Assembly: GCF_002234595.1 (NCBI RefSeq)
Contig: NZ_NMUL01000039.1
Span: 62,001-126,000, forward strand
Source: Amycolatopsis vastitatis
GTDB lineage: Bacteria > Actinomycetota > Actinomycetes > Mycobacteriales > Pseudonocardiaceae
DNA: 64,000 nucleotides
Reading direction: 5' to 3'
In this document: positions 34,529 through 43,286 of the stretch, piece by piece
How positions within the stretch are numbered: the stretch's first letter is position 1
Layout: each line of letters starts with the position of its first letter
Made by a program: the position numbers and the translations under genes
The notes under the pieces: generated by a model
What the model was told of the DNA's origin: nothing
The model's input: the letters and a program-made list of their open reading frames with translations, nothing else
The model's database searches: none

Positions 34529-36292
34529 CTACGGGAACATCGGCAGGCTCTGCGTCCCGACGTCCTGGTTCGGCAACGTCCGGCCCGGGTTGCCGCGGAA
34601 GTCGGTCCAGACCGGGTGCAGCCGGAAGTCGGCGCCGACGGCCGCGGCCGTGTAGTCGCCGATGAACACGCCCTGCAGTTCCTTGCCGGTCACCGCGCCG
34701 GTCGAGACGAACTGCACCTGCGGGTTCGCCGTCTGCGTCGTGATGCGGCGGATCGGGGACAAACCGTCGCCCCAGCCGGTGGCGTAGGCGTAGTCGAGCC
34801 CGATGCCGCCCGGGTCGTAGGCGCGGGTGTAGAAGGTGACCGCGACCCGCCCGGCCAGCGCCGCGACCGCGGGGAACACCTCGTCGGCGCCCGTGCCGAT
34901 CTTGACCGGCTCCGACCAGCCGTGCCGCCCGTCGGACCCGCTCAGGAAGGCGTCGCCGTTCGTCTTGACCGACTCGCCGTCACGGTAGGTGCCGTTGCGG
35001 TCGTCGGCCCAGGTCACCCACAGGTGGTCGGTCACCCGGTCGTAGGTCAGCTGCGGGAAGCTGTTGATCCGGAAGTTCTCGCCGGTCAGCGCGTTGTTGG
35101 CGACGTCTTCGTCGACCGGGAAGTCGAAGTCGAGCCCCACCTCGGTGTGCCGGAAGGTCCGGCCGCCGTCACGGGAGGTGGCCACGACGACCGCGTCGTG
35201 GTCGGACGGCTGGTCGCACGCGGCCGTCGCGCACACCGACGTCTCGTAGGCGACCTGCAGCGTCCCGTCGCGGGTGACGACCGGGTTGGAGCCGCTGCCG
35301 AACGGCGTGATCCCGCCGTGGAACCCGGTCAGCGACGGCGAAACCCGGCGCATCGGCGACCACGTCCGGCCGAAGTCGCGGGACTTCGACAGCACGATCG
35401 GCGACTCGGTGAACGCGCCGGTCGAGTCGTAGGTGAACTGCGTCCAGGTCACGTAGACGTCGCCGGAGACGGGGTCGGCGGCGATCCACTCCTTGTCGTT
35501 GAAGATGTTGGTGGGGGTCGCCGTGCCCGCCGGCGTGACGCCGTCGAGGTGCAGGATCGCCGGGTCGCCGAAGCTGCGGCCGCCGTCGTGGGACACGGAG
35601 ACGGCGATGCCGCTGGCGAGCTGCTGGTCGTCCGGCACGGCCGCGCGGCTGAAGACGAGCGTCGCGTAATACACCGTGTTGTGCGGCCCGAAGGCGATGG
35701 CCGGGTCGCCGGCGGCGTCCATGTAGGACAGTGGCGCGGCCGCCCCGGTGGGGAAGTCGAGGTGCGGCAGCTGAACGTTCGCCCAGGTGCGGCCGCCGTC
35801 GAACGAGGTGTAGGCGAAGCCGCCGGAGTCGTTGCGGGCTTCGCGCGTGTTGTAGAGCCGGTAGTCGTTCGCCCCGGCGACGATGTTGCGCGGGTTCTCC
35901 GGGTTGACGGCGATGGTGGTTTCGTTCTGGGCGGTGCTGCACCCGGTCTGGCTGCCGGTGGGCACGATGGTGTCGCCGTCGATGACGTCGGTGTTCGGCG
36001 CGAGCGGCCGGTAGGGGTTGGGCTTGCCGATGTAGGTCTGGCAGAGCGCGGACAGCGCGGGATCGTCGCCGTCCTCCTCTTCCTCGTCGGCGAACTGCTC
36101 CTTGAGCAGCGGGTTCGGCACGTCGTGCCGCGGCTCCTGCGCCAGCCGGGCGATCTTGTGCTTGCCGTGGTGCGGATCCACGGGCAGTGGCGCGGCATGG
36201 GCGGCCGGCGCGAGGACGACCGCGAGCGGTAAGAGGAGCGCGGTGCAGGCGGCGACGATTCTCCGTCTGGCGGACGAAACACCCAAGGACAT
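34529..36292 (-). CDS. Secreted BNR/Asp-box (sialidase-like) protein
   Basis: A 587-residue exported protein. The signal peptide (MSLGVSSARRRIVAACTALL then hydrophobic, ending AAHAAP) is followed by an acidic stretch (ADEEEEDGDDP) and a beta-propeller with Asp-box repeats: SFDGGRTWANV, SHDGGRSFGDP, SRDFGRTWSPM and SRDGGRTFRHT. This is the sialidase/neuraminidase-type fold, but the catalytic arginine triad is not evident to me, so the enzyme label is tentative. ATG 36292 is chosen because a GAGAGGAC site lies nine bases upstream and the signal peptide starts there. Confidence 0.8.
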   Translation of the reverse strand: MSLGVSSARRRIVAACTALLLPLAVVLAPAAHAAPLPVDPHHGKHKIARLAQEPRHDVPNPLLKEQFADEEEEDGDDPALSALCQTYIGKPNPYRPLAPNTDVIDGDTIVPTGSQTGCSTAQNETTIAVNPENPRNIVAGANDYRLYNTREARNDSGGFAYTSFDGGRTWANVQLPHLDFPTGAAAPLSYMDAAGDPAIAFGPHNTVYYATLVFSRAAVPDDQQLASGIAVSVSHDGGRSFGDPAILHLDGVTPAGTATPTNIFNDKEWIAADPVSGDVYVTWTQFTYDSTGAFTESPIVLSKSRDFGRTWSPMRRVSPSLTGFHGGITPFGSGSNPVVTRDGTLQVAYETSVCATAACDQPSDHDAVVVATSRDGGRTFRHTEVGLDFDFPVDEDVANNALTGENFRINSFPQLTYDRVTDHLWVTWADDRNGTYRDGESVKTNGDAFLSGSDGRHGWSEPVKIGTGADEVFPAVAALAGRVAVTFYTRAYDPGGIGLDYAYATGWGDGLSPIRRITTQTANPQVQFVSTGAVTGKELQGVFIGDYTAAAVGADFRLHPVWTDFRGNPGRTLPNQDVGTQSLPMFP

Positions 36293-36424
36293 CGGAAAGT
36301 CCTCTCCCAGGAAGGTCTCCAGCCGACACAGGCTTGTCCGGCGAAGGAACGCGGTCAACCGACGGAAGTCGTGAGCCGGACATTCCCGGCGTCGCGGCCG
36401 GTCCGTGACCTTCAGGCAGGGAGG

Positions 36425-39400
36425 CTAGGCCACCGCGTCGTCGATGGCCTTCGTGATCCGCTTCAGCGACACCGGGTGCGCCGTCCCCAACGTCTGGGCG
36501 AAGAACGACACCCGCAGCTCTTCGATCATCCACCGCACCTCGTCCAACGCCGGTGACGACGTTCCCGGCGGCAACGAAGCCAGCGCGTCGGCGTACTCGC
36601 CCTGGATCCACGCGATGTCCGCCGTCCGCTGCAGGTCGCGGGTCGGCTCCGAAACCAGCTTCTCCAGCCGGCGCGAAATGCCCTGGAGGTAGCGCACCAC
36701 GTTGCGCAGCCGCGAAGCGCCGGTCGCCGTCACGAAACCGGGGTACACCAGGCCCGCCAGCTGGGCGCGGATGTCGGCCAGCGACTCCGCGGGACCACGG
36801 GACGAAGGCAACGCCACCTCGACGTCGTTCGCCGCGCGGAGGATCTTCTCCACGTCCGTCAGGACTTCGAGGACCTGCGAGTGCAGGCCCGCCCGGACCT
36901 TCTCCAGCAGCACCTTGAAGCCGGTCTCGTCCCACACCGGCCCGCCGCCGGACGTCATCAGGGCGTCCACCGCGCAGTCGACGCAGTCCTCCAGCAACGC
37001 CGCCACGCTGCCGTGCGGGTTGCGGTTCAGCACCAGCTTCGACGAGTTGGACAGCGACCGCGTGATGAACTTCATCGGCGAGTTCAGGTTCAGCCGCAGC
37101 ATCCGCCGGGTGCCCGCCCACATCGCGTGTTCCTGCTGGGCCGGCGTGTCCAAAAGCCGCACCGCCACGGTCGCACCCTCGTCCACCAACGCCGGGTACG
37201 CCTTGACGTCGTGACCTCGCTGGTGGGACGAGAAAACCTGCGGCAGCGACCCGAACGACGGCTTCGTGAGGCCCGCCTTCTCCAGGGTGTTGGCCGCCTT
37301 CGAGATCGTCTCCCGGACCTTCGGGGCCAGCCGCCGCTGCAGCTCCGCGACGTCCTTGCCCTCGGCGACGCGCTTGCCGCGTTCGTCGACCACGCGGAAC
37401 GTCATCTTCAGGTGCTCCGGCACCGAAGCCGGGTCCCAATCCGCATAAGGGACAGTGATCCCGCGCAGCGCACGCAGCTCGCGGCCGAGCACCTCCAGCA
37501 GCGGACCGTCCGAAGGGGACACTCGCGAAAGGACGTCCCGGGCCGTGTCCGGCGCCGGGACGAAGTTGCGGCGCAACGCCTTCGGCAGCGACTTGATCAG
37601 CTGCGTGACCAGCTCCGGGCGCAGCCCCGGCACCTGCCAGTCGAACCCGTCCGGCGTCACCTGGTTCAGCACCGGCAGCGGGACGTGGACCGTGACGCCG
37701 TCGGCGTCCGCGCCCGGCTCGAACTGGTAGGTCAGCTTGAAGACCTGCGTGCCCTGAGTCCACGAGTCCGGGTAGTCCGACTCGCGGACACTGCCCGCGG
37801 TCTCGTTGATGAGCATGGACTTCTCGAACGAGAGCAGGTCCGGATCCGTGTGCCGCGCCTTCTTCCACCAGCTGTCGAAGTGGCGCACCGACACGACGTC
37901 CGCCGGGACCCGCGCGTCGTAGAACTCGTACAGCGTCTGGTCGTCGACCAGGATGTCTCGCCGCCGCGCGCGGTTCTCGAGGTCCTCGACCTCTTCCAGC
38001 AGGGCACGGTTCTCGGCGAAGAAGTGGTGGCGCGTCTGCCAATCGCCCTCGACCAGCGCGTGCCGGATGAACAGCGCCCGCGACATCTCCGGGTCGATCC
38101 GGCCGTAGTTGACGCGGCGGTCGGCGACCAGCGGGACGCCGTACAGCGTCACCTTCTCCGTGGCCATCACCGCACCCTGCTTGCGTTCCCAGTGCGGCTC
38201 GGAATACGAACGCTTCACGACGTGCTCGGCCAGCGGCTCGACCCACTCGGGTTCGATGCGCGCGTTGACCCGCGCCCACAGCCTCGACGTCTCGACCAGC
38301 TCCGCCGACATCACCCAGCGCGGCTGCTTCTTGAACAGCGCCGACCCCGGGAACACGCCGAACCGGGCGCCACGCGCACCCAGGTAGTCGCCCTTCGCGG
38401 GGTCCTTGAGCCCGATGTGCGAGAGCAGCCCGGCGATCAGCGACGTGTGCACGCGCTGCGGGTCGGCCGGGGCCGTGTTCGTGTTCAGGGAGATCCCGAG
38501 CGGCTTCGCCAGCTGACGCAGCTGGCTGAAGATGTCCTGCCATTCGCGCAGCCGCAGGTAGTTCAGGTACTCGGTGCGGCACATGCGCCGGAACTGGTTG
38601 CCGGACAACGCCTTCTGCTGCTCCGAGACGTACTCCCAGAGGTTCAGGTAGGCGAGGAAGTCCGACGTCGGGTCGGCGAACCGCGCGTGCTGGGCGTCCG
38701 CCGCCTGCTGCTTCTCGGCCGGCCGCTCGCGAGGGTCCTGAATGGACAGTGCGGCGGCGATGATCATCACCTCGCGGACGCACCCGTTGCGCGCCGCCTC
38801 CAGGACCATCCGGCCCATCCGCGGGTCGACGGGCAGCTGCGCGAGCTTGCGGCCGATGTCGGTCAGGCTGCGGTCGGAACCGGAACCGCCCGGGGCGAAC
38901 GCGCCCAGCTCCTGCAGCAGGCCGACGCCGTCGGCGACCTGGCGGCGGTCCGGCGGCTCGACGAACGGGAACGCCGCGATGTCGCCGAGGCCCAGCGACG
39001 TCATCTGCAGGATGACCGACGCCAGGTTCGTCCGCAGGATTTCGGGGTCGGTGAACTCGGGCCGCGCCTCGAAGTCCTCTTCGGAATAGAGGCGGATGCA
39101 GATGCCGTCCGACGTCCGGCCGCAGCGGCCCTTGCGCTGGTTCGCCGAAGCCTGCGACACCGCTTCGATCGGCAGCCGCTGCACCTTGGTCCGGTGGCTG
39201 TAGCGCGAGATCCGCGCGGTGCCCGGGTCGACCACGTACTTGATGCCCGGCACGGTCAGCGACGTCTCGGCGACGTTCGTCGCGAGCACCACGCGGCGGC
39301 CGGCGTGCGACTGGAACACCCGGTGCTGGTCGGCCGCCGACAGCCGCGCGTACAGCGGGAGGACCTCGGTGTTCCGCAGGTTCGCGCGGTTGAGCACGTC

Positions 39401-40324
39401 CGCGGTGTCGCGGATCTCGCGTTCGCCGGAAAGGAAAACCAGGATGTCGCCGGGGCCTTCGGCGCACAGCTCCTCGACGGCGTCGAGGATGCCCTGCGTC
39501 TGGTCCCGCTCGTCAGCGTCCCCGGAGCCTCCGGGATCGTCGGGGTCGACGAGCGGCCGGTAGCGCGTCTCGACCGGGTAGGTCCGGCCGGAAACCTCGA
39601 CGATCGGCGCGTCGTCGAAGTGCTTCGAGAACCGCTCGGGATCGATCGTCGCCGAGGTGATGATGACCTTGAGGTCGGGACGGCGCGGCAGCAGCTGCTT
39701 GAGGTAGCCGAGGATGAAGTCGATGTTGAGGCTGCGCTCGTGGGCCTCGTCGATGATCAGCGTGTCGTACTGGCGCAGCGACCGGTCGGTCTGGATCTCG
39801 GCCAGCAGGATGCCGTCGGTCATCAGCTTGACCAGCGTGTCCTGCCCGGACTGGTCGGTGAACCGCACCTTGTAGCCGACGGTCTCGCCGAGCTCGGTCT
39901 TCAGCTCGCTCGCGATCCGGTCGGCGACCGTGCGCGCGGCCAGCCGCCGCGGCTGCGTGTGCCCGATCTGGCCGCGGATGCCGCGCCCGAGCTCCAGGCA
40001 GATCTTCGGCAGCTGGGTGGTCTTGCCCGAGCCGGTCTCGCCCGCGACGATCACGACCTGGTGCTTCTCGATCGCCGCGCCGATCTCGTCCTTGAGCTTG
40101 CTGACCGGCAGCTCTTCGGGGTACTCGATCTTGGGCACGCTTGCGCGCCGCGACTGGACCCGCAGCTCGGCCTTGTCGATGTCGGCGGAGATCTGCGCGA
40201 GGGCGGCATCGCGGTCGCGGGCTTTGCGGGCGCCTTCGAGCCGGCGGCGCAGCCGCTGCTCGTCGCGCGGCATCAGCTCGGGCAGGCGCGCACGCAGCGC
40301 GTGGAAGAGAGATGGCTCGGACAT
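36425..40324 (-). CDS. hrpA: ATP-dependent RNA helicase HrpA
   Basis: A 1299-residue DEAH-box helicase. Motif I is GETGSGKTTQLPK (about residues 93-105), motif II LIIDEAHERSLN, motif III TSATID, and motif VI QRKGRCGRTSDG in the second RecA domain. The HA2/ratchet and OB-like regions follow, then the large C-terminal DUF3418 region typical of bacterial HrpA. It unwinds RNA; in bacteria it has been tied to mRNA processing and stalled-ribosome rescue. The length is normal. An 83-bp palindromic element sits 80 bases upstream of the ATG. Confidence 0.96.
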   Translation of the reverse strand: MSEPSLFHALRARLPELMPRDEQRLRRRLEGARKARDRDAALAQISADIDKAELRVQSRRASVPKIEYPEELPVSKLKDEIGAAIEKHQVVIVAGETGSGKTTQLPKICLELGRGIRGQIGHTQPRRLAARTVADRIASELKTELGETVGYKVRFTDQSGQDTLVKLMTDGILLAEIQTDRSLRQYDTLIIDEAHERSLNIDFILGYLKQLLPRRPDLKVIITSATIDPERFSKHFDDAPIVEVSGRTYPVETRYRPLVDPDDPGGSGDADERDQTQGILDAVEELCAEGPGDILVFLSGEREIRDTADVLNRANLRNTEVLPLYARLSAADQHRVFQSHAGRRVVLATNVAETSLTVPGIKYVVDPGTARISRYSHRTKVQRLPIEAVSQASANQRKGRCGRTSDGICIRLYSEEDFEARPEFTDPEILRTNLASVILQMTSLGLGDIAAFPFVEPPDRRQVADGVGLLQELGAFAPGGSGSDRSLTDIGRKLAQLPVDPRMGRMVLEAARNGCVREVMIIAAALSIQDPRERPAEKQQAADAQHARFADPTSDFLAYLNLWEYVSEQQKALSGNQFRRMCRTEYLNYLRLREWQDIFSQLRQLAKPLGISLNTNTAPADPQRVHTSLIAGLLSHIGLKDPAKGDYLGARGARFGVFPGSALFKKQPRWVMSAELVETSRLWARVNARIEPEWVEPLAEHVVKRSYSEPHWERKQGAVMATEKVTLYGVPLVADRRVNYGRIDPEMSRALFIRHALVEGDWQTRHHFFAENRALLEEVEDLENRARRRDILVDDQTLYEFYDARVPADVVSVRHFDSWWKKARHTDPDLLSFEKSMLINETAGSVRESDYPDSWTQGTQVFKLTYQFEPGADADGVTVHVPLPVLNQVTPDGFDWQVPGLRPELVTQLIKSLPKALRRNFVPAPDTARDVLSRVSPSDGPLLEVLGRELRALRGITVPYADWDPASVPEHLKMTFRVVDERGKRVAEGKDVAELQRRLAPKVRETISKAANTLEKAGLTKPSFGSLPQVFSSHQRGHDVKAYPALVDEGATVAVRLLDTPAQQEHAMWAGTRRMLRLNLNSPMKFITRSLSNSSKLVLNRNPHGSVAALLEDCVDCAVDALMTSGGGPVWDETGFKVLLEKVRAGLHSQVLEVLTDVEKILRAANDVEVALPSSRGPAESLADIRAQLAGLVYPGFVTATGASRLRNVVRYLQGISRRLEKLVSEPTRDLQRTADIAWIQGEYADALASLPPGTSSPALDEVRWMIEELRVSFFAQTLGTAHPVSLKRITKAIDDAVA

Positions 40325-40403
40325 ACTTGGGCCAAGGATAGCCGTGCGTGACGACCCGGGCCTCCGAATATCCCCGCTACGTGACCGGGCGCACCTGCTC
40401 AAG

Positions 40404-40486
40404 CGCCCCAATGTGGCGTTCGGTGCGTCCAGCGCACCCAATGTGGCGTTCGGTGCGTTGGACGCAACCAACGCCACATTGGGGCG
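40404..40486 (+). repeat. 83-bp interspersed palindromic element, copy B
   Basis: It differs from copy A at three positions. Two fall in the loop of the second inner hairpin (CAG to TGG), and one changes an inner stem A to G, leaving a possible G-U pair. It lies just downstream of the small membrane protein gene (minus strand) and upstream of hrpA. Confidence 0.85.
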
Positions 40487-40493
40487 TTCGGGC

Positions 40494-40742
40494 TCAGCCG
40501 GCCTGGCCGGGCTGCTGCGGCGGCTGGACCGGGGCCTGCTGCGGCGCGGCCTTCGCGCGGCTCATCGCGACCGAACCGCCGATCAGCGCGACGCCGACCA
40601 GGCCGAGCACGATGCCGAAGACGGGCTGCATGTCGCTCGCCCAGGAAATCAGCGTGAACTCGTAGTCGAACTGCTCGAGGATCAACGAGCCGAAGCCGAG
40701 CACCGTGAACAGGATGCCGATCCGCAACATGATCGAAGACAT
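40494..40742 (-). CDS. Small two-helix membrane protein
   Basis: An 82-residue protein with two hydrophobic helices (about residues 4-22 and 34-56) and a Gln/Pro-rich cytoplasmic tail (QQAPVQPPQQPGQAG). ATG 40742 is supported by an AGGGGG site about eight bases upstream and by the first helix starting directly there. No family recognised. Its stop is seven bases from repeat copy B. Confidence 0.65.
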   Translation of the reverse strand: MSSIMLRIGILFTVLGFGSLILEQFDYEFTLISWASDMQPVFGIVLGLVGVALIGGSVAMSRAKAAPQQAPVQPPQQPGQAG

Positions 40743-40856
40743 GGAGAACCCCCTACAGGAAAGCAAATGGGAGCAGGCCGCCCCGACGGCCCGCGATGGG
40801 ACCCGAACATTAGCGGCCCGCTCCGGCACTGTCGCGCAGTTTCCCGTTTCGTTATC

Positions 40857-42020
40857 TCAGCTTCGCTGCAGCGAGTCCGGCCCCAGATCGGCGAGTGCGC
40901 GGTGGCCGGAAAGCCCCATGGTCAGGTCGAAGTCCGCCAGCAAGCTGCGCAGGACGTGACGCACGCCGTCCTCGCCCGCGTGGGCCAGGCCGTACACCCA
41001 CGGGCGGCCGACCAGCACCGCCCGCGCGCCCAGCGCCAGCGCCTTCAGCACGTCCGCGCCGGTGCGGATACCCGAGTCGAACAGCACCTCCAGCCGGTCG
41101 CCGACCGCCGCGACGATGCCCGGGAGGGCCTCCAGGGCGCCGATCGCGCCGTCGACCTGGCGGCCGCCGTGGTTCGAAACCACGATGCCGTCCACGCCCG
41201 CTTCGACCGCGCGGCGCGCGTCCTCGACGTGCTGGATGCCCTTCAGCGCGATCGGGCCGTCCCAGTGCTCACGCAGGAACGGCAGCTGGTCCCACGTCCG
41301 GTCGGTGCCGGTGAGCATGCCGATCCACCGCAGGATCGCCATGTTCGGGTCCTCTTCCGGCGTCTTCTCCAGCAGGCCGCGGAACACCGGGTCGGTGAAC
41401 GGGACGGCACAGCCTTCGCCCTTCAGGAACGGCAGGTACGCCTGGTCCAGATCGGACGGTCGCCACGCCAGCGTCCACGTGTCGAGGGTGACGACCAGCG
41501 CGGTGTAGCCGGCGTTCTTCGCCCGCGTCAGCAGGCTCGCGCAGACGTCGTTGTCGCCGGGCCAGTACAGCTGGAACCAGCGCGGGCCGTCGCCGTTGGC
41601 CGCCGCGACGTCCTCGATGCCCGTGGACGACGCCGTCGAAAGGATGAACGGCAGCCCGAGCGACGCGGCGGCGCGGGCGGTCGCGGACTCGGCGTCCGGG
41701 TGGACGATCGACTGGACGCCGACCGGCGCGACGGCCACCGGTGCGGGCAGCCGGGTGCCGAGCACCGTCGTGGCCAGGTCGCGGTCGGTGGCGCCGGTCA
41801 GCATGCGGGGCACGACGCGCCAGCGGTCGAACGCCTCGCGGTTGGCGCGGGCGGTGGCGCCGGAGCCCGCCGCGCCCGCGACGTAGGAGAACGGCCCGGG
41901 CGCCATGACCTCGCGGGCCGACGCTTCGAGCTTCGTCGCGTCGGTCGAGCACGGCGGCAGCTGACCACCGAGTCCCTGCAGGTAGAGCTCGTTCTGATAG
42001 CTGCCGAAGCGTTCGGTCAC
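40857..42020 (-). CDS. Alpha-hydroxy-acid oxidizing enzyme, lactate 2-monooxygenase-like
   Basis: A 387-residue FMN-dependent enzyme of the lactate 2-monooxygenase/glycolate oxidase family. Features are VAPVGVQSIVHPDAE, the FMN-contacting STASSTGIEDVA, FQLYWPGDNDV, a catalytic-region LKGIQHVEDA, SNHGGRQVDGAIGALEAL with the active-site His (about residues 277-294), and FDSGIRTGADVLKALALGA for phosphate binding. Lactate 2-monooxygenases convert lactate to acetate; the overall pattern and length fit them best. GTG start 42020 overlaps no gene. A 105-bp spacer separates it from the divergent reductase gene. Confidence 0.9.
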   Translation of the reverse strand: MTERFGSYQNELYLQGLGGQLPPCSTDATKLEASAREVMAPGPFSYVAGAAGSGATARANREAFDRWRVVPRMLTGATDRDLATTVLGTRLPAPVAVAPVGVQSIVHPDAESATARAAASLGLPFILSTASSTGIEDVAAANGDGPRWFQLYWPGDNDVCASLLTRAKNAGYTALVVTLDTWTLAWRPSDLDQAYLPFLKGEGCAVPFTDPVFRGLLEKTPEEDPNMAILRWIGMLTGTDRTWDQLPFLREHWDGPIALKGIQHVEDARRAVEAGVDGIVVSNHGGRQVDGAIGALEALPGIVAAVGDRLEVLFDSGIRTGADVLKALALGARAVLVGRPWVYGLAHAGEDGVRHVLRSLLADFDLTMGLSGHRALADLGPDSLQRS

Positions 42021-42125
42021 GGGTGCCTCCTCGCGTTCGAGGGGGCACTGTACCCGCCGGAATTCCACCCGGCGCGAGGAAGTGACCGGCGGGTAACCTG
42101 AGCTCGACGTCCCGGAGGAGAAGAC

Positions 42126-43286
42126 ATGCGCGCGTACGACGTGGTCCTGTTCGGCGCCACCGGCTTCACCGGCGGCCTGACGGCCGGGTACCTGGCCCGG
42201 CACGCGCCCGCGGACCTGCGCTGGGCGCTGGCCGGGCGCAACCGCGGCAAGCTCGAGGCCGTCCGGACGCGGCTCGCGGAGGTCGACGACCGGTTCTCCT
42301 CGCTCGACCTGCTCGTCGCCGACTCCGGCGACGCGGCGTCGCTGCGGACCGTCGCCGAGGCCACGAAGGTGGTGATCACCACCGTCGGCCCGTACCTGGA
42401 CCACGGCGAACCGCTGGTGGCGGCGTGCGCCGAAGCGGGCACCGACTACGTCGACCTCACCGGCGAACCCGAGTTCGTCGACCGGATGTACCTGGCGCAC
42501 GACCGGCGCGCCCGCGAGACGGGGGCGCGGCTGGTGCACGCGTGCGGGTTCGACTCCATCCCGCACGACCTCGGCGCGTGGTTCACCGTGCGGCAGCTGC
42601 CGGAAGGCGTGCCCCTGCAGGTCGACGGCTACGTCCGGGCGAGCGGGATGCCCTCCGGTGGCACGGTGCTCAGCGCGCTGACCATCATGTCGCGGCTGCC
42701 GGCCGGGGCCCGCGTGGCGAAGGAACGGGCAGCCGCCGAGCCGCGGCCGGCCGGGCGGCTCACGCGCGCCCCGCTCGGGCGCCCGCACCGGGTCGCCGAC
42801 GCCGGCTGGTGGGCGGTGCCGCTGCCGACGATCGACCCCGAGATCGTCCGCCGGTCGGCGGCCGCGTCCGAGCGGTACGGGCCCGACTTCACCTACCGGC
42901 ACTTCGCCGCGGTCAAGCACCTGCCGGTGCTCGCGGGCGGCGTCGCCGGGGCGGGTGCCCTGCTCGCCGCGGCGCAGATCCCGCCGGCCCGGCGGGCGCT
43001 CTCCCGGCGGCTGGCCCCCGGCAGCGGCCCGAGCCCCGAGCGGCGCGCCCGGTCGTGGTTCTCGGTGCGGTTCGTCGGCGAAGGCGGCGGTGAGCGGGTC
43101 GTGACGGAGGTGTCCGGCGGCGACCCGGGCTACGACGAGACGGCGAAGATGCTGGCGGAGTCCGCGCTCTGCCTCGCGACGGACGAACTCCCGGAGACGG
43201 CGGGCCAGGTGACCACGGCGACCGCGATGGGCGACGCGCTCGTGGACCGCCTCACCAAGGCGGGCATCCGCTTCACGACGCTGTGA
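42126..43286 (+). CDS. Saccharopine dehydrogenase-like (trans-acting enoyl reductase-type) protein
   Basis: A 386-residue protein. An N-terminal NAD(P)-binding motif DVVLFGATGFTGGLTAGYL (residues about 5-23) and the HACGFDSIPHDLGAW segment (about 138-152) mark the actinobacterial saccharopine-dehydrogenase-like group, which includes the mycobacterial trans-acting enoyl reductase Rv2953 and related lipid enzymes. A hydrophobic LAGGVAGAGALLAAAQI helix may associate it with the membrane. GGAGGAG precedes the ATG. It probably acts on a complex lipid or ketoacyl substrate; lysine metabolism is unlikely. It overlaps the convergent monooxygenase gene by 14 bases. Confidence 0.85.
   Translation: MRAYDVVLFGATGFTGGLTAGYLARHAPADLRWALAGRNRGKLEAVRTRLAEVDDRFSSLDLLVADSGDAASLRTVAEATKVVITTVGPYLDHGEPLVAACAEAGTDYVDLTGEPEFVDRMYLAHDRRARETGARLVHACGFDSIPHDLGAWFTVRQLPEGVPLQVDGYVRASGMPSGGTVLSALTIMSRLPAGARVAKERAAAEPRPAGRLTRAPLGRPHRVADAGWWAVPLPTIDPEIVRRSAAASERYGPDFTYRHFAAVKHLPVLAGGVAGAGALLAAAQIPPARRALSRRLAPGSGPSPERRARSWFSVRFVGEGGGERVVTEVSGGDPGYDETAKMLAESALCLATDELPETAGQVTTATAMGDALVDRLTKAGIRFTTL

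Noticed and set aside
35169..39467. A minus-strand open frame of over 1400 codons overlapping the Asp-box protein and hrpA genes
   Set aside because: Composition is shadow-like (Arg/Ala/Pro-rich) and the other frame encodes clear DEAH helicase motifs.
40404..40486. Possible protein-coding extension of hrpA through the repeat (NATLG-like reading)
   Set aside because: The same residues appear at the other two repeat copies in unrelated contexts, so they are translated palindrome, not a protein domain; hrpA homologues start at 40324.
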